A stretch of 64,000 nt of DNA, from assembly GCF_000970025.1 (NCBI RefSeq), contig NZ_CP009528.1, forward strand, positions 2,715,168 to 2,779,167, read 5' to 3'. The stretch is from Methanosarcina barkeri MS. Lineage in GTDB: Archaea; Halobacteriota; Methanosarcinia; Methanosarcinales; Methanosarcinaceae. Below the pieces are notes generated by a model. It saw only the letters and a list, made by a program, of their open reading frames with translations. It did no database searches and had not been told where the DNA came from. This document shows positions 1 to 9,345 of the stretch, piece by piece (position 1 is the first letter of the stretch; each line of letters starts with the position of its first letter). Both the position numbers and the translations under genes were made by a program.

Positions 1-879
1 AAAATAACCACCCAGGCATTCTTCAAAAATCTCTGCAGTATGTTCAAGTCCGTCCTCAATCAAGAGTCTGTGCGGACAAAAAGATGGGGGACTATCTGTC
101 CCGTGCAAAGCCCGATAGCAGATTAACCCTATACACTCTTCTGGTTTCAACCCTAATCTTGCCGCCATTGCCTTGTTTGCACGAACAATCTTGTATTTAT
201 CGTCGAGTATGGCTATCAGGTCTGGCATGGAATCAAAGGTAGACCCCCAGTACTGTGTGACTTGAAAAGCTTTCTCTTCTTCCTTTTTGCGTCTGGAACT
301 CTCGAATTGTGTCCATTTATCTTCTTTTTTAACCAGGGCAAATTGATGGTTGATAACTACATCAATAATTTCGGTTGCACTGCACCTATCAAGGCAATAT
401 GTGCACAGGGCTATCATGGAATAGTTGCCAATGATGCTGTCGATTTCTTTTTCATAATCAACAAAATTGTTCCAGTCTTTTTTTTCCAGCCAGAAAGTGT
501 TTCCGCTCAACCTTAAACCGTCGTAGCCATTATCAAGAGCTTGATTGAGTTTTTCTATCCAGCCGTTAAGCACTTTTTGCGAATCGAAAATTCCCTCTTT
601 GACATACAAGTAAGTGTAAGGAATAATCTCAATTTGTTCTTTTTCCAGATAAACATCAATCTCAGGAATAGCTTTTCTAAGAGCTCTTTTTGCTTCTTCC
701 ACACCAAAGGGCTTTGATGTAACCCACATACAGAATTCGTTATTTTCCAGGCCGGCTTTAAAATAAGGAACAAGTATGTCAATTAAATCCTGTTTTGTCT
801 GGTAAAATTGACAGAAATGTGTTCCCCAGGGCACCTCTCCAATAATGTCAATCCCAGATTTTCTCAAACTTTTTTCCAT
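1..879 (-). CDS. MEDS/PAS sensory protein, probably a histidine kinase, 3' end outside window
   Basis: An open frame of 293 codons runs from an ATG at 879 off the left edge of the window without a stop. The N-terminal ~190 residues (starting MEKSLRKSGIDIIGEVPWGT) look like a MEDS domain (methanogen/methylotroph DcmR-type sensory domain), with the 'WGTHFCQFYQTKQDL' opening and a 'LCTYCLDRC' segment. A PAS domain follows ('STFDSMPDLIAILDDKYKIV', then a CPHRLL segment). In methanogens this pair normally precedes further PAS and histidine kinase domains, so a kinase is inferred for the missing part. It is a soluble sensor with no membrane segment in the visible part. The next gene lies about 860 bp away, so it starts its own transcript. 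Confidence 0.8.
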   Translation of the reverse strand, partial: MEKSLRKSGIDIIGEVPWGTHFCQFYQTKQDLIDILVPYFKAGLENNEFCMWVTSKPFGVEEAKRALRKAIPEIDVYLEKEQIEIIPYTYLYVKEGIFDSQKVLNGWIEKLNQALDNGYDGLRLSGNTFWLEKKDWNNFVDYEKEIDSIIGNYSMIALCTYCLDRCSATEIIDVVINHQFALVKKEDKWTQFESSRRKKEEEKAFQVTQYWGSTFDSMPDLIAILDDKYKIVRANKAMAARLGLKPEECIGLICYRALHGTDSPPSFCPHRLLIEDGLEHTAEIFEECLGGYF

Positions 880-1738
880 TTCAACCCTTTCCGAATTCAA
901 AGGTGATTTAAAGCTAGTGTTTAATCAGGTGCAAGGAATTCGTCACATGTGTGTAATTTGTCACCCGTAAGATCAGGCAATTTTTCTAAAATTCTGCCAT
1001 ATCAATCAGTTTATTCATTATCCATTTGCCAGGACTTTCAAAACCCAGAACCTGACAGTAAAACGTTTGATGCAATTGTTCAATTTAATCGTTTGATGTT
1101 TAACGCTCAATTTTTAACCCACTTTCTGTAAAGTTTTTAGACTCTCGATGTTTTCTCATACGCCAGGTATTCATTATTTCCCAACATATGTTGATCAATA
1201 GTTTATAACCAGGATTTCAAGAGTGCTTTACAGTTATTATTGTTATCGATTTCACGTAAACATTCCTTATTAAAAGTGAGTTTAAATGTTTTTATAAAAA
1301 GTAATAAATATTTTAGTTTTACTAAAGGCAGTTGTAAATAAATTATACATTCGTTATGTCCTTTACGAGTTATTAGTTATAAAACTGTCTATGATAAATA
1401 TCAAAATATGCATCTTTTGTCAAAAATTATTAAAAAATAAGTGCAGTCACGATTACAAAGTATGAAAATATATATAATGTAGGATAATACTTATGAAGTA
1501 AAGTAATTTTTAAAAAGTAAAATTAATTATACGGTTGGGTTAAATTTTTACAGTACACATTAATTCATTACAGAGTATATTAGCTTATATAAGTGTCGTA
1601 AAGATTCTGAAATACAGCAAATGTTATCACCTTATGAAAATGAAACACAATCAAAAATTAAAATCTATAATATTCGCTGCATTTCTAAAATATCATAGTT
1701 TTTTGATTGTGGAAATTATTCTCTATTGCTTTTCTAAA
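880..1738. other. AT-rich intergenic region, no gene seen
   Basis: About 860 bp between the 5' end of the sensor gene and the 3' end of ahcY. Short open frames here lack ribosome sites and protein-like composition. A weak direct repeat (cgtttgatg) lies near 1068-1100. No RNA gene or clear terminator is visible. Confidence 0.5.
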
Positions 1739-2980
1739 TTATGTCCCGCACTCCCAGCCGCTCATGTAGCATTTCTGCGTCGGCGTGAGTTCGTCGATGG
1801 TTATGCCCATTGACTGAAGTTTCATTCTTGCCACAAAAGTATCAAGTTCCAGAGGTACCTTATGGACTCCATTAGGAAGCTTGTTTTCGGCAATATAACG
1901 CACACAGAGTGCCTGGTTTGCAAAACTCATATCCATGACTTCAGCCGGGTGGCCGTCACCGGCGGCAAGGTTGACCAGCCTGCCTTCTGCTATGACATTG
2001 ATGCGCCTGTCGCCGAGGTCGTATTCTTTTATGTTGTGTCTTACGGTCCGGACGGATTTTGCAAGAGATTCAAGGGCTTCCATATCGATTTCCACATTGA
2101 AGTGGCCGGAATTTGCAAGGATTGCTCCGTCAGGCATGGACTTGAAATTTTTGGCTGTGAGGATATCACGGTTTCCTGTGGTGGTCACGAAGATTTCACC
2201 TAATTTTGCAGCATCTGCCATCTTCATGACTCTGTACCCGTCCATCCTGGCTTCAAGAGCTCTTACAGGATCGACTTCGGTAACGATTACATTTGCTCCA
2301 AGGCCTGAAGCACGCATTGCAACTCCACGCCCACACCAGCCGTAGCCTGCAACAACAACGTTTTTGCCTGCTACCAAGAGGTTTGTGGTCCTGTTAATCC
2401 CGTCCCAGGCTGACTGTCCTGTCCCATAGCGGTTGTCAAAGAGGTATTTAGTCATTGCATCGTTCACTGCGATTACCGCCATTTTCAGGGCTCCTTCCTT
2501 TTCCATCGCATGAAGCCTGTGAACACCGGTTGTTGTTTCTTCGCAGCCGCCAAGGATATTCGGAAGCAGGTCGGTCCTTTCTTTATGTAATTTAAATATA
2601 AGGTCTGCCCCGTCATCGATTGTGATATCGGGTTTGATGTCCAGGACCCGGTCGATTGCTTCGTAATATTCCTGGCTCTCGACTCCATATCTTGCAAAAC
2701 AGCTTATGTTCTTGCGGGTGCCAAGAGCAAGGGACACGTCGTCCTGCGTACTGAGAGGATTGCAGCCGGTAATTGCTACCTCTGCACCGCCTGCAGCAAG
2801 AGTCTCTACAAGGACTGCAGTTTTTGCTTCCACATGTAGAGCCATTCCTACCTTCATCCCTTTAAGGGGTTTTTCCTCCTCAAATTTTTTTCTGACGATG
2901 GAAAGTACGGGCATATGGTTTCTTGCCCAGTCCATCTTCATATTTCCGGATTCTATGAGTTCTTTTTCGGTCATGTTCAT
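1739..2980 (-). CDS. ahcY: S-adenosylhomocysteine (or S-inosylhomocysteine) hydrolase
   Basis: 413 residues, the short archaeal/Thermotoga-like form that lacks the C-terminal tail ending in K-Y found in eukaryal enzymes. Visible motifs are DDGADLIF in the substrate domain, NRYGTGQS before the cofactor domain, the Rossmann loop VVVAGYGWCGRG (about residues 208-219) and a HP-containing C-terminal block (GDGHPAEVMDMSF). It splits the thioether product left by methyltransferases into homocysteine and a nucleoside, using tightly bound NAD. The deaminase gene directly upstream suggests the substrate may be S-inosyl-homocysteine, as reported for the Methanocaldococcus enzyme; that is inference. An ATG two codons downstream (2974) is an equally possible start. 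Confidence 0.95.
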   Translation of the reverse strand: MNMTEKELIESGNMKMDWARNHMPVLSIVRKKFEEEKPLKGMKVGMALHVEAKTAVLVETLAAGGAEVAITGCNPLSTQDDVSLALGTRKNISCFARYGVESQEYYEAIDRVLDIKPDITIDDGADLIFKLHKERTDLLPNILGGCEETTTGVHRLHAMEKEGALKMAVIAVNDAMTKYLFDNRYGTGQSAWDGINRTTNLLVAGKNVVVAGYGWCGRGVAMRASGLGANVIVTEVDPVRALEARMDGYRVMKMADAAKLGEIFVTTTGNRDILTAKNFKSMPDGAILANSGHFNVEIDMEALESLAKSVRTVRHNIKEYDLGDRRINVIAEGRLVNLAAGDGHPAEVMDMSFANQALCVRYIAENKLPNGVHKVPLELDTFVARMKLQSMGITIDELTPTQKCYMSGWECGT

Positions 2981-3135
2981 CCCGTAATATCAAATATGCG
3001 GTTGAGTTCGATCTTTATTCTAGCTTTAAACATAAGTGTTTATCCTTTACTCACTCAGATTACTAATTCAGGTTACTAATTTAGGTTCCACAGTGAGACA
3101 TTGTTGACATAAACTATTTGCAATGAGTAATGTTT

Positions 3136-4434
3136 TCAAGCGTTTACCCTTGCAACAAGCTCTTCTGCGGCTTTTTGAGTCTCTTCCATAACTTTCTGCT
3201 CATCCAGGACCAGCACTTTGTAATCATCCATAAGGACCTTTCCATTTACAATTGTTGTCCTGACATCGCTTCCTTTTGCAGAGTACACCAGGTGAGAGGG
3301 AACATTAAAACAGGGAGTAAGATGCGGTTTTTTCATATCTACCACGATAAGGTCCGCTTTCATTCCGACTTTCAACATACCGGTTTCTGTGCCAAGGGCT
3401 TTTGCACCGTTTACCGTACCCATTTGAAGCACCTGTCGCGCAGGAAGGGCAGTAGGGCTGAAGGTATTGACTTTATGAAGAAGAGCAGCCGTTTTCATCT
3501 CCTCAAAAAGGTCAAGGTTATTGTTTGAGGCACATCCGTCAGTGCCAAGGCTCACATTGACTCCTTTTTCTAGCATCTTGTGTACAGGTGCAATCCCTGA
3601 AGCTAGTTTCATATTACTTATGACATTATGAGAAACATTCACTCCTCTCTTTCCCAAAATTTCGATGTCGCCGTCGGAAAGCCAGACACAGTGAGCAGCA
3701 AGCACATCAGGCCCTAAAAACCCTATGTCTTCCAGAAGGTGCACAGAACATTTCCCGTACCTTTCTTTCATAGCCAGAAGTTCGGCTTCCGTTTCAAGGA
3801 GATGGATATGGATTCCTGCACCGTCCCTGTTGGCTTCTTCCCTTACCTTTGCAAGATATTCCTCAGAGCAGGTATTCGGGGCATGAGGCCCATACATTGT
3901 TTTTATTCTGCCGTCAGCCGCTCCCTGCCAGGCCCGGACAAAGCGCTTCCCTTCTTTGAGGTCTGTTGCTCCTTTTTCTTCGTTCCAGAGTTCTATAAGC
4001 CCATGACAAAGCGAGGCCCGAAGCCCTGATGCCTCAACAGCTTTTGCAGTCTCGTCCATATAAAAGTACATGTCCGCAAAAGAAGTAGTGCCTGACCTGA
4101 TCATTTCCAGGCAGGCAAGCAGACTGCCTTTATAGACATCATCTGCAGTCAGCTTTGCCTCGGCAGGCCAGATATGCCCTTCAAGCCAGTCTGCAAGCTG
4201 CAAATCGTCGGCATAACCTCGAAAAAGAGTCATTGCGGCATGAGTATGTGTATTTACAAGCCCTGGCATTACTACCGAGTGTTTTGCATCAATTACAGTA
4301 TCGGCACTTTCGCTGGTCTTTTCCCCTATCTCCGTAATCTTTCCGTCTTCGATGACAACAGTCCCGTTTTTGAGGTCTCCCGCATCAGGGTCCATCGTCA
4401 GAACGTAAGCATTTTTTACAATTATGTCAGCCAT
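3136..4434 (-). CDS. dadD: 5'-deoxyadenosine / SAH / MTA deaminase (amidohydrolase)
   Basis: 432-residue amidohydrolase of the MtaD/DadD group. The metal and substrate motifs are in order: HTHAAMTLFRGYADDL (HxH, near residue 62), a central HIHLLETEAE, LAAHCVWLSD, and LGTDGCASNNNLDLFEE with the catalytic Asp. Enzymes of this group deaminate 5'-deoxyadenosine, methylthioadenosine and S-adenosylhomocysteine, clearing products of radical SAM and methyltransferase reactions. The gene runs in the same direction as ahcY with a 155-bp gap, which fits consecutive steps of SAM recycling (SAH to SIH, then hydrolysis). The start is the first ATG, giving full family length. Confidence 0.92.
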   Translation of the reverse strand: MADIIVKNAYVLTMDPDAGDLKNGTVVIEDGKITEIGEKTSESADTVIDAKHSVVMPGLVNTHTHAAMTLFRGYADDLQLADWLEGHIWPAEAKLTADDVYKGSLLACLEMIRSGTTSFADMYFYMDETAKAVEASGLRASLCHGLIELWNEEKGATDLKEGKRFVRAWQGAADGRIKTMYGPHAPNTCSEEYLAKVREEANRDGAGIHIHLLETEAELLAMKERYGKCSVHLLEDIGFLGPDVLAAHCVWLSDGDIEILGKRGVNVSHNVISNMKLASGIAPVHKMLEKGVNVSLGTDGCASNNNLDLFEEMKTAALLHKVNTFSPTALPARQVLQMGTVNGAKALGTETGMLKVGMKADLIVVDMKKPHLTPCFNVPSHLVYSAKGSDVRTTIVNGKVLMDDYKVLVLDEQKVMEETQKAAEELVARVNA

Positions 4435-4945
4435 ATAATCAGATCCGTCAGGTAATGAACTGAAGCTGCTAGATTATTCTGAATTTAAGAATTCTATCCA
4501 AATTAAAGAAATACTGGACTTAACAGGTAACTGGAATTAAAAGGTATTGGAATTAAAAGGTTATCCTAAAAAAAGTTGTCCTGAAAATTATGCTAAAACC
4601 TGACTATAGGTAAATTTGAGAAAAGACAACATAGTCTCCTGTCTTCATATAAATTTCGAAGTCATCCATTTTTTATCGCCGCATTTACAGATTTTTTTTA
4701 CTTTCTCAATGAATTCTTCTGATACAATCTATTCTTTTGTCTTTATTCTTTTGTCTTCTGTTGGATGCGTACGTTGATCTCATATTTGTCAATTTTATGT
4801 ATCCTCTTCAAATTTTATGGGTAAAAGTAAATGACGAGATCAATAGTCAAAAAAAGGTAAGATGAAAAGTACTTTCATTTGCTTGTGTCTGTTATTCATA
4901 AAATATCATATCCGTTTAGGCTGAAACGAAGGATCTCTACAAAGC
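4435..4945. other. Intergenic region, no gene seen
   Basis: About 510 bp between the 5' end of the deaminase gene and the 3' end of the siroheme protein gene. It contains the solitary element end at 4799-4832, listed separately, and short repeats such as 'attcttttgtctt'. No gene or RNA is visible. Confidence 0.5.
4799..4832 (+). repeat. Solitary element end, 33/34 match to a MITE terminus at 46.4 kb
   Basis: A 34-bp stretch beginning GTATCCTCTTCAAATT matches the reverse complement of 46438-46471 with a single mismatch. Similarity stops abruptly on the right. No opposite end (AAGAGGATAC) is found before the next gene, so this looks like one surviving terminus of a decayed element. Confidence 0.6.
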
Positions 4946-5803
4946 TCAGGAAAGGACTTCTTCCTTATACTTATCAATACCGAGCCTATCAATGAGTTCT
5001 CCTAACCTTTCCCCATCAAGGCCTTCTCTTCTGTAATACTCAAAGGTTTTTTCAAGGACTGAGAAAAGCTGCTCTTCGTCTGCAAGCTCAAGAAGCTTTA
5101 TTCCCTGCATGGGCTGGCGCCCGGCTTTGCCTCCAACAAAGATCGTGCATCCGGTTTTTTCTGCCCTGAGGGCATCTTTACGGCAGGCTGCAATACATGC
5201 TCCGCAGAGAATGCATTTTTCAGTATCTATAGAGGCTTTATCATCCAGAACTTTTATTGCTCCCACCTTACAAGCCTTTTCACAACGCTTGCAACCGACA
5301 CAATTTTCCTCGACGGTTTTGGGCTTTACTGTTCCCATGATTCCAAAATCATTTTCCTGAGGCCTTACACAGGCTGAAGGGCAACCTGTTACTGCAATCT
5401 TGAGCTTTTTAGGGACAGCTTCCCCGAAGTATTTTTCATCGATCCTGCTTGCCAGACTCTCGCAGTTAATCAACCCGTTTTTGCATACCCTATCTCCCTG
5501 GCAGGCGACTACTGCTCTTACTCTTTTTCCGATAGAGCCTCCTGAAATGCCCTGCTTTTCAAGTTCGTTGTTTGCTGCTTCCGCATCTTCAAGTTTAACA
5601 AAAGGAACCTCAATCTGCTGCCTTGAGGTTATGTGAACATAGCCAGAGCCATACTTCTCGGCTGCATCTGCAATTGCTCGCAGTTTTTCGATATCCAGAT
5701 TCCCACTCACGACCTTCAGACGCATTGAAAACATGTTTTCCTGCCTCTGAGGCAGAAATCCTTTACTTTTTAGTAAAGACTCATCAATTTTTTTCTCATT
5801 CAT
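4946..5803 (-). CDS. Small Dsr-like siroheme protein with two ferredoxin clusters (Dsr-LP)
   Basis: 285 residues. The N-terminal half is a single nitrite/sulfite reductase ferredoxin-like half domain (HITSRQQIEVPF). It is followed by the siroheme-[4Fe-4S] ligand pattern C-x5-C (CQGDRVC) with C-x3-C (CPSAC). A 2x[4Fe-4S] ferredoxin insert then follows, with CVGCKRCEKAC and CILCGACIAACR. This is the layout of the methanogen dissimilatory sulfite reductase-like proteins, about half the length of true sulfite reductases. The role is unsettled (sulfite reduction or detoxification, or another siroheme redox step). It stands alone with no F420 partner beside it. Confidence 0.85.
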   Translation of the reverse strand: MNEKKIDESLLKSKGFLPQRQENMFSMRLKVVSGNLDIEKLRAIADAAEKYGSGYVHITSRQQIEVPFVKLEDAEAANNELEKQGISGGSIGKRVRAVVACQGDRVCKNGLINCESLASRIDEKYFGEAVPKKLKIAVTGCPSACVRPQENDFGIMGTVKPKTVEENCVGCKRCEKACKVGAIKVLDDKASIDTEKCILCGACIAACRKDALRAEKTGCTIFVGGKAGRQPMQGIKLLELADEEQLFSVLEKTFEYYRREGLDGERLGELIDRLGIDKYKEEVLS

Positions 5804-5993
5804 GTAAGGTCACTTATTACAAAGGCATTATTATGGATGCATATAAATATTTTTGTTTATTTTCAGTTGGCTTTTTTATAGATTCCGGCTTTTAACAAAT
5901 AGCAGATTTAACCGAGTCCCGGTATATGAAGAATTTGGAAACATGCATATACCAGAGAAAAATAGGAGATTTTTGCCAGAGAAAAGCGAGGAA

Positions 5994-6082
5994 CTGGATC
6001 AATGAAAGGCAAGATAACTGGATCAATGAAAGACAAGATAACTGGATCAATGAAAGACAAGATAACTGGATCAATGAAAGAC
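5994..6082. repeat. 24-bp tandem repeat, about 3.7 copies
   Basis: Units begin at 5994, 6018, 6042 and 6066 with core CTGGATCAATGAAAGACAAG. The array sits 12 bp past the azlD stop codon, between that gene and the 5' end of the siroheme protein gene. Confidence 0.9.
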
Positions 6083-6093
6083 AGAAGAAAAAG

Positions 6094-6432
6094 TCAGAGA
6101 AACGAAAAAACGTTGAACTGCACGAGTACCATATAAAGCGCCGTCCCTGTAAAGATGCTGAGCATGGCATTTCTTTTCCAGAAATGCAGCCCGGCAACGA
6201 CACATATGGTGAACAATTCCGGAATCCCGTAAGGAGCTGTAAGCCATTGAACATCTTTCAGGCAGTAGATGACAAGCAGCAGGAGAATCATAGGAGGCAG
6301 GTTTTTTTCAATAACTGCGAGCATTGCAGGGGGTTCCTTTGATCTAAAAAATATAAACGGAAGAGCTCTGGTTGTAAAGGTTACAAGCGCTATGACTGCA
6401 ATGGTAATGAACATTTGAAGAGCGTTCAGCAT
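6094..6432 (-). CDS. azlD: Branched-chain amino acid exporter small subunit AzlD
   Basis: 112-residue membrane protein with four predicted helices and the family signature FTTRALPFIFF near residue 20. AzlD is the small partner of AzlC; together they export branched-chain amino acids or analogues. It follows azlC in the same direction, but about 190 bp of repetitive DNA separates them instead of the usual overlap. The length is normal for the family (100-110 residues). Confidence 0.88.
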   Translation of the reverse strand: MLNALQMFITIAVIALVTFTTRALPFIFFRSKEPPAMLAVIEKNLPPMILLLLVIYCLKDVQWLTAPYGIPELFTICVVAGLHFWKRNAMLSIFTGTALYMVLVQFNVFSFL

Positions 6433-6534
6433 CAGTTTTCCTCCTTTATTTTGTCTTCAACAGACTGCATGGATGTATTAATTAACTGAATTTCCTTCTT
6501 TATTTGTGAATTTCCCTGCATTTTCTGTGTTTTC

Positions 6535-6640
6535 TCCGTTTCCTGTGTTTTCCAAGTTTTCTGTGTTTTCTGAGTTTCCTGTGTTTTCTAAGTTTTCTGT
6601 GTTTTCCGAGTTTCCTGTGTTTTCAGTGTTTCCTATATTC
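6535..6640. repeat. 18-bp tandem repeat between azlC and azlD
   Basis: Alternating 18-bp units (aagttttctgtgttttct / gagtttcctgtgttttct on the + strand) with degenerate copies on both sides. The array enters the last codons of azlC, giving that protein its Lys/Gln/Asn-rich end (KTQRKQNTQEYRKH). Unit length is a multiple of three, so unit changes would keep an open frame. Confidence 0.85.
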
Positions 6641-7378
6641 CTGTGTATTCTGCTTTCTTTGTGTTTTCTGCATTGACTTTTCCCTGCCAATCAAGATCAG
6701 GGTTCCAAGAACAATTGAGGCAAGCAACATATTGTCGGAGCTGAACAGAATAAGAGAAAGGGCTCCTGCACCAACTGCGGCTATGAAGGGAAAGCGTGTC
6801 TCTGAACTGAAATATTGCTCTATGGTCAGCACCACAAATAGCGCAGTCAGCACGAAACTCATACCCTCAATATTAAGATCCAGGACAGAGCCGAGTACAG
6901 CTCCCAGAACTGAACCTGCGATCCAGTATGAGTGGTCAAGGGCTGCAATATAGAAGTAAAACTTTGATTTTGAGCTGCCCTGCGGAACATCTGTTGTGGT
7001 CAGGAGAGCGTATGTCTCATCGGTTAGTGCAAAGATCAGGTAAGGTTTAATCTTGCCGATACCGGAAAACTTCTCAAGCAGGGACAAACCGTAAAAAGCA
7101 TGCCTGAAATTCAGAAGCAACGTGGCTATGGCAAACTCAGTTAGTCCTGCGCCGGCAGAAAGTAAAGCTACTGCCAGGAACTGGCCAGAGCCTGCATAGA
7201 CAAAGAGGCTCATAATAAAAGCATAAATCCAGTGATATCCTGCACCGTCAAGCAGAAATCCAAAAGCCATTCCGAGAGGAATATACCCGAGAAGCACAGG
7301 AATTGTGGTTTTGAAGGCGGTGGTGAAAAGATCTTTATTTTTTTCGCCTGTTTTTTTGTACTCCTCATTTCTGACCAT
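6623..7378 (-). CDS. azlC: Branched-chain amino acid exporter large subunit AzlC
   Basis: 251-residue inner-membrane protein with about six helices. The AzlC signatures are GYIPLGMAFGFLL (near residue 35), YAGSGQFLAVALL and LNFRHAFYGLSL. It forms an exporter with AzlD. The N-terminal 20 residues are charged and cytoplasmic. The last ~15 residues are encoded by the flanking 18-bp repeat and are unlike the family, suggesting the original stop was lost or the repeat grew into the gene. The gene starts an operon azlC-azlD. Confidence 0.9.
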   Translation of the reverse strand: MVRNEEYKKTGEKNKDLFTTAFKTTIPVLLGYIPLGMAFGFLLDGAGYHWIYAFIMSLFVYAGSGQFLAVALLSAGAGLTEFAIATLLLNFRHAFYGLSLLEKFSGIGKIKPYLIFALTDETYALLTTTDVPQGSSKSKFYFYIAALDHSYWIAGSVLGAVLGSVLDLNIEGMSFVLTALFVVLTIEQYFSSETRFPFIAAVGAGALSLILFSSDNMLLASIVLGTLILIGREKSMQKTQRKQNTQEYRKH

Positions 7379-7664
7379 GCTATCTATCTTCTGTTGCCTG
7401 TAACGTAATTCCTTTTGAAAAATGAGAAACAGAAATTATATTTATCATATATATCTTTTGTCAATATAGAATTACTATCGTGAGGAAGAATCGTCAGCCT
7501 GCTCACAGTTAAAAATCAAATTTGCACTGGTGCACCCCACTGCAAGTAACGAGAGATTTAACTGAAATAAATATTAGCTGTTGATAAATATACTAGATCA
7601 ACTAGACCAACTAGACCAGGATTATTTTTATATTCCATACAATATTATTATCTCTGGGGAATAA

Positions 7665-8075
7665 ATGTCTGGTATAGACAGTGATAGTTTCATGTTGATT
7701 TCTTTTGATTTGCAAAAAATAGCCTTGATACTTATCATTATTGGTTTCATCATAGTAAGGGTAGGGAAATTAAGTAAAGGAAATTTAAACAGACACGATA
7801 TGATATCCGCATTCGGATATTTGCTGGTCGTCTTATCTGTCCCTTATATGATTAATTTTACATACGACACCATAGTCTCGCAAACAGTTACTCCTGTAAT
7901 TTTAATTCATTCATTAATAGGAATTGTAATTTTACTCCTGGGATTTATTGTTGTGATTAACAGAAGAAGCTGGAAAATCAAAAGGAGATGGAAAACTAAA
8001 GTTAACATGCAAATTCTTTTAGTTTTATGGCTGGTAAATTTCATATTGGGGACATATATGGCTTTATTTACTTAA
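7665..8075 (+). CDS. Four-helix membrane protein of unknown function
   Basis: 136 residues with four hydrophobic helices (approximately 15-35, 48-66, 75-99 and 116-134) and basic loops, the longest being NRRSWKIKRRWKTK. The helix pattern with a His in helix 3 (ILIHSLIGIVILL) recalls DUF420/cytochrome b561-like small membrane proteins, but too few residues match to claim membership. A GGGGA-like ribosome site precedes the ATG. It is monocistronic, between azlC and the Mrp ATPase gene. Confidence 0.65.
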   Translation: MSGIDSDSFMLISFDLQKIALILIIIGFIIVRVGKLSKGNLNRHDMISAFGYLLVVLSVPYMINFTYDTIVSQTVTPVILIHSLIGIVILLLGFIVVINRRSWKIKRRWKTKVNMQILLVLWLVNFILGTYMALFT

Positions 8076-8161
8076 TTTTGAGTATAAAGAAAACCATTGT
8101 ATTAGTATTGAAAAATTTATAAAATATGGAAAATCTACAGATCTACCGAAATAGGTTTAAC

Positions 8162-8346
8162 GAATTAGCTTAAAACCCACCAAAATGAATTTTATCTCCA
8201 AATTAATAAAGTTTCAAACTATTCTTGTGGTCAGAATATCGACTGATTATTCAGAATCTGAGATTCAGAAAAATAATATTGAGTTCTGGTAATTCTGAGT
8301 TGTAATTCTGAGTTCTGGTAATTCTGAGTTTTGGGATCAGTTCCGT
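8162..8346. repeat. Degenerate copy of the interspersed repeat also seen at 29.45 kb
   Basis: The left part (AATTTTATCTCCAAATTAATAAA, then GGTCAGAATATCGACTGATT) and the right end (GAGTTTTGGGATCAG) match 29451-29580 in the same order. Inside, a 'ttctgagttctggtaa' segment is duplicated. It fills the leader region of the Mrp ATPase gene. It may be an IS or MITE relic. Confidence 0.5.
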
Positions 8347-8434
8347 GTCTAAAGATAATACATTATTAGTGAAGATGTTTCCATTAAAGAGCTAACTAAC
8401 GGAGAAAAAGGGAAAATTTAAACAGGCGATCAAA

Positions 8435-9277
8435 ATGACAGATAAGGTTCAACCACTTGTAAGCTTATCGAAAAAACCAACTGAACCCAAAATGGTAATT
8501 AACCTCAGACGCATCAAGCATAAGATCCTAATAATGAGTGGGAAAGGCGGAGTTGGGAAAAGCACAGTTGCAGCAAACCTGGCTAGCGGACTGGTTATGC
8601 ATGGATATAGAGTGGGACTTCTTGATTGTGATATTCACGGCCCGACTATTCCCACAATTTTCGGTATGGAATCTATGAAGCCAGAAGTTAGCGAAGAAGG
8701 CATAATGCCAGTTGAGGTTCTTCCCAATCTTTTGTTGATGTCCATAGGTTTTCTACTCGAAGATAAAGACTCTCCCATCATCTGGAGAGGGCCATTAAAA
8801 ATGGGGATCATCGAAAAGTTACTGGAAGATGTCGTATGGGGAGCTCTCGATTTTCTGATTATAGATCTGCCTCCGGGTACAGGAGACGAACCTTTGAGCC
8901 TGGCTTTGCTGATCCCAGATATTGATGGTTCGGTACTTGTAACAACTCCTCAGGACGTAGCTCTCGTCAGCGTCCGCAAATCAATCGGATTTTCTAAAGA
9001 ACTCAATGTTCCTATTATAGGTATTGTCGACAATATGCATGGGTTGATCTGTCCTCACTGCGGCAAGCCAATAGAAGTGTTTAAAAATGGAGGAGTGGAA
9101 AAAGCTTCAAAGGATTTCAATATCCCTATCCTTGCCAGACTTCCGATAGAGCCAAAAGTCGCAGAAATGGAAGATAAGGGCACAGTTGTCCAGGAAATGC
9201 TTAAACACGACACTGAATGGCAGAAGAACTTTGAAAATTTTGTGATTGCAGTAGAAAAAATCCTGCTGGAAAAGTAA
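8435..9277 (+). CDS. Mrp/Nbp35-family P-loop ATPase, iron-sulfur carrier
   Basis: 280 residues. Deviant Walker A motif GKGGVGKST at about residue 38, DCDIHGPT switch, DLPPGTGDEPLSL Walker B region and VTTPQDVAL. A C-terminal CPHC (about residue 208) is where members of this family bind a bridging [4Fe-4S] cluster between two subunits. It assembles or transfers Fe-S clusters in the cytoplasm. The N-terminal DUF59 domain of bacterial Mrp is absent, replaced by ~30 polar residues. A Cys-rich protein gene faces it across a repeat array. Confidence 0.9.
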   Translation: MTDKVQPLVSLSKKPTEPKMVINLRRIKHKILIMSGKGGVGKSTVAANLASGLVMHGYRVGLLDCDIHGPTIPTIFGMESMKPEVSEEGIMPVEVLPNLLLMSIGFLLEDKDSPIIWRGPLKMGIIEKLLEDVVWGALDFLIIDLPPGTGDEPLSLALLIPDIDGSVLVTTPQDVALVSVRKSIGFSKELNVPIIGIVDNMHGLICPHCGKPIEVFKNGGVEKASKDFNIPILARLPIEPKVAEMEDKGTVVQEMLKHDTEWQKNFENFVIAVEKILLEK

Positions 9278-9345
9278 GTGAGATAAGTAGTTGAAGAATT
9301 TAATGTAGTTCGGAATTATGCACTTGAGGTTCAAAATCAATTACT

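Noticed and set aside
5926-6342. Plus-strand 138-codon frame over the 24-bp repeats
   Set aside because: It overlaps azlD on the other strand and owes its length to the repeat units.
6478-6690. Minus-strand Asn/Glu-rich 70-codon frame
   Set aside because: It is the 18-bp array read in another frame and overlaps the end of azlC.
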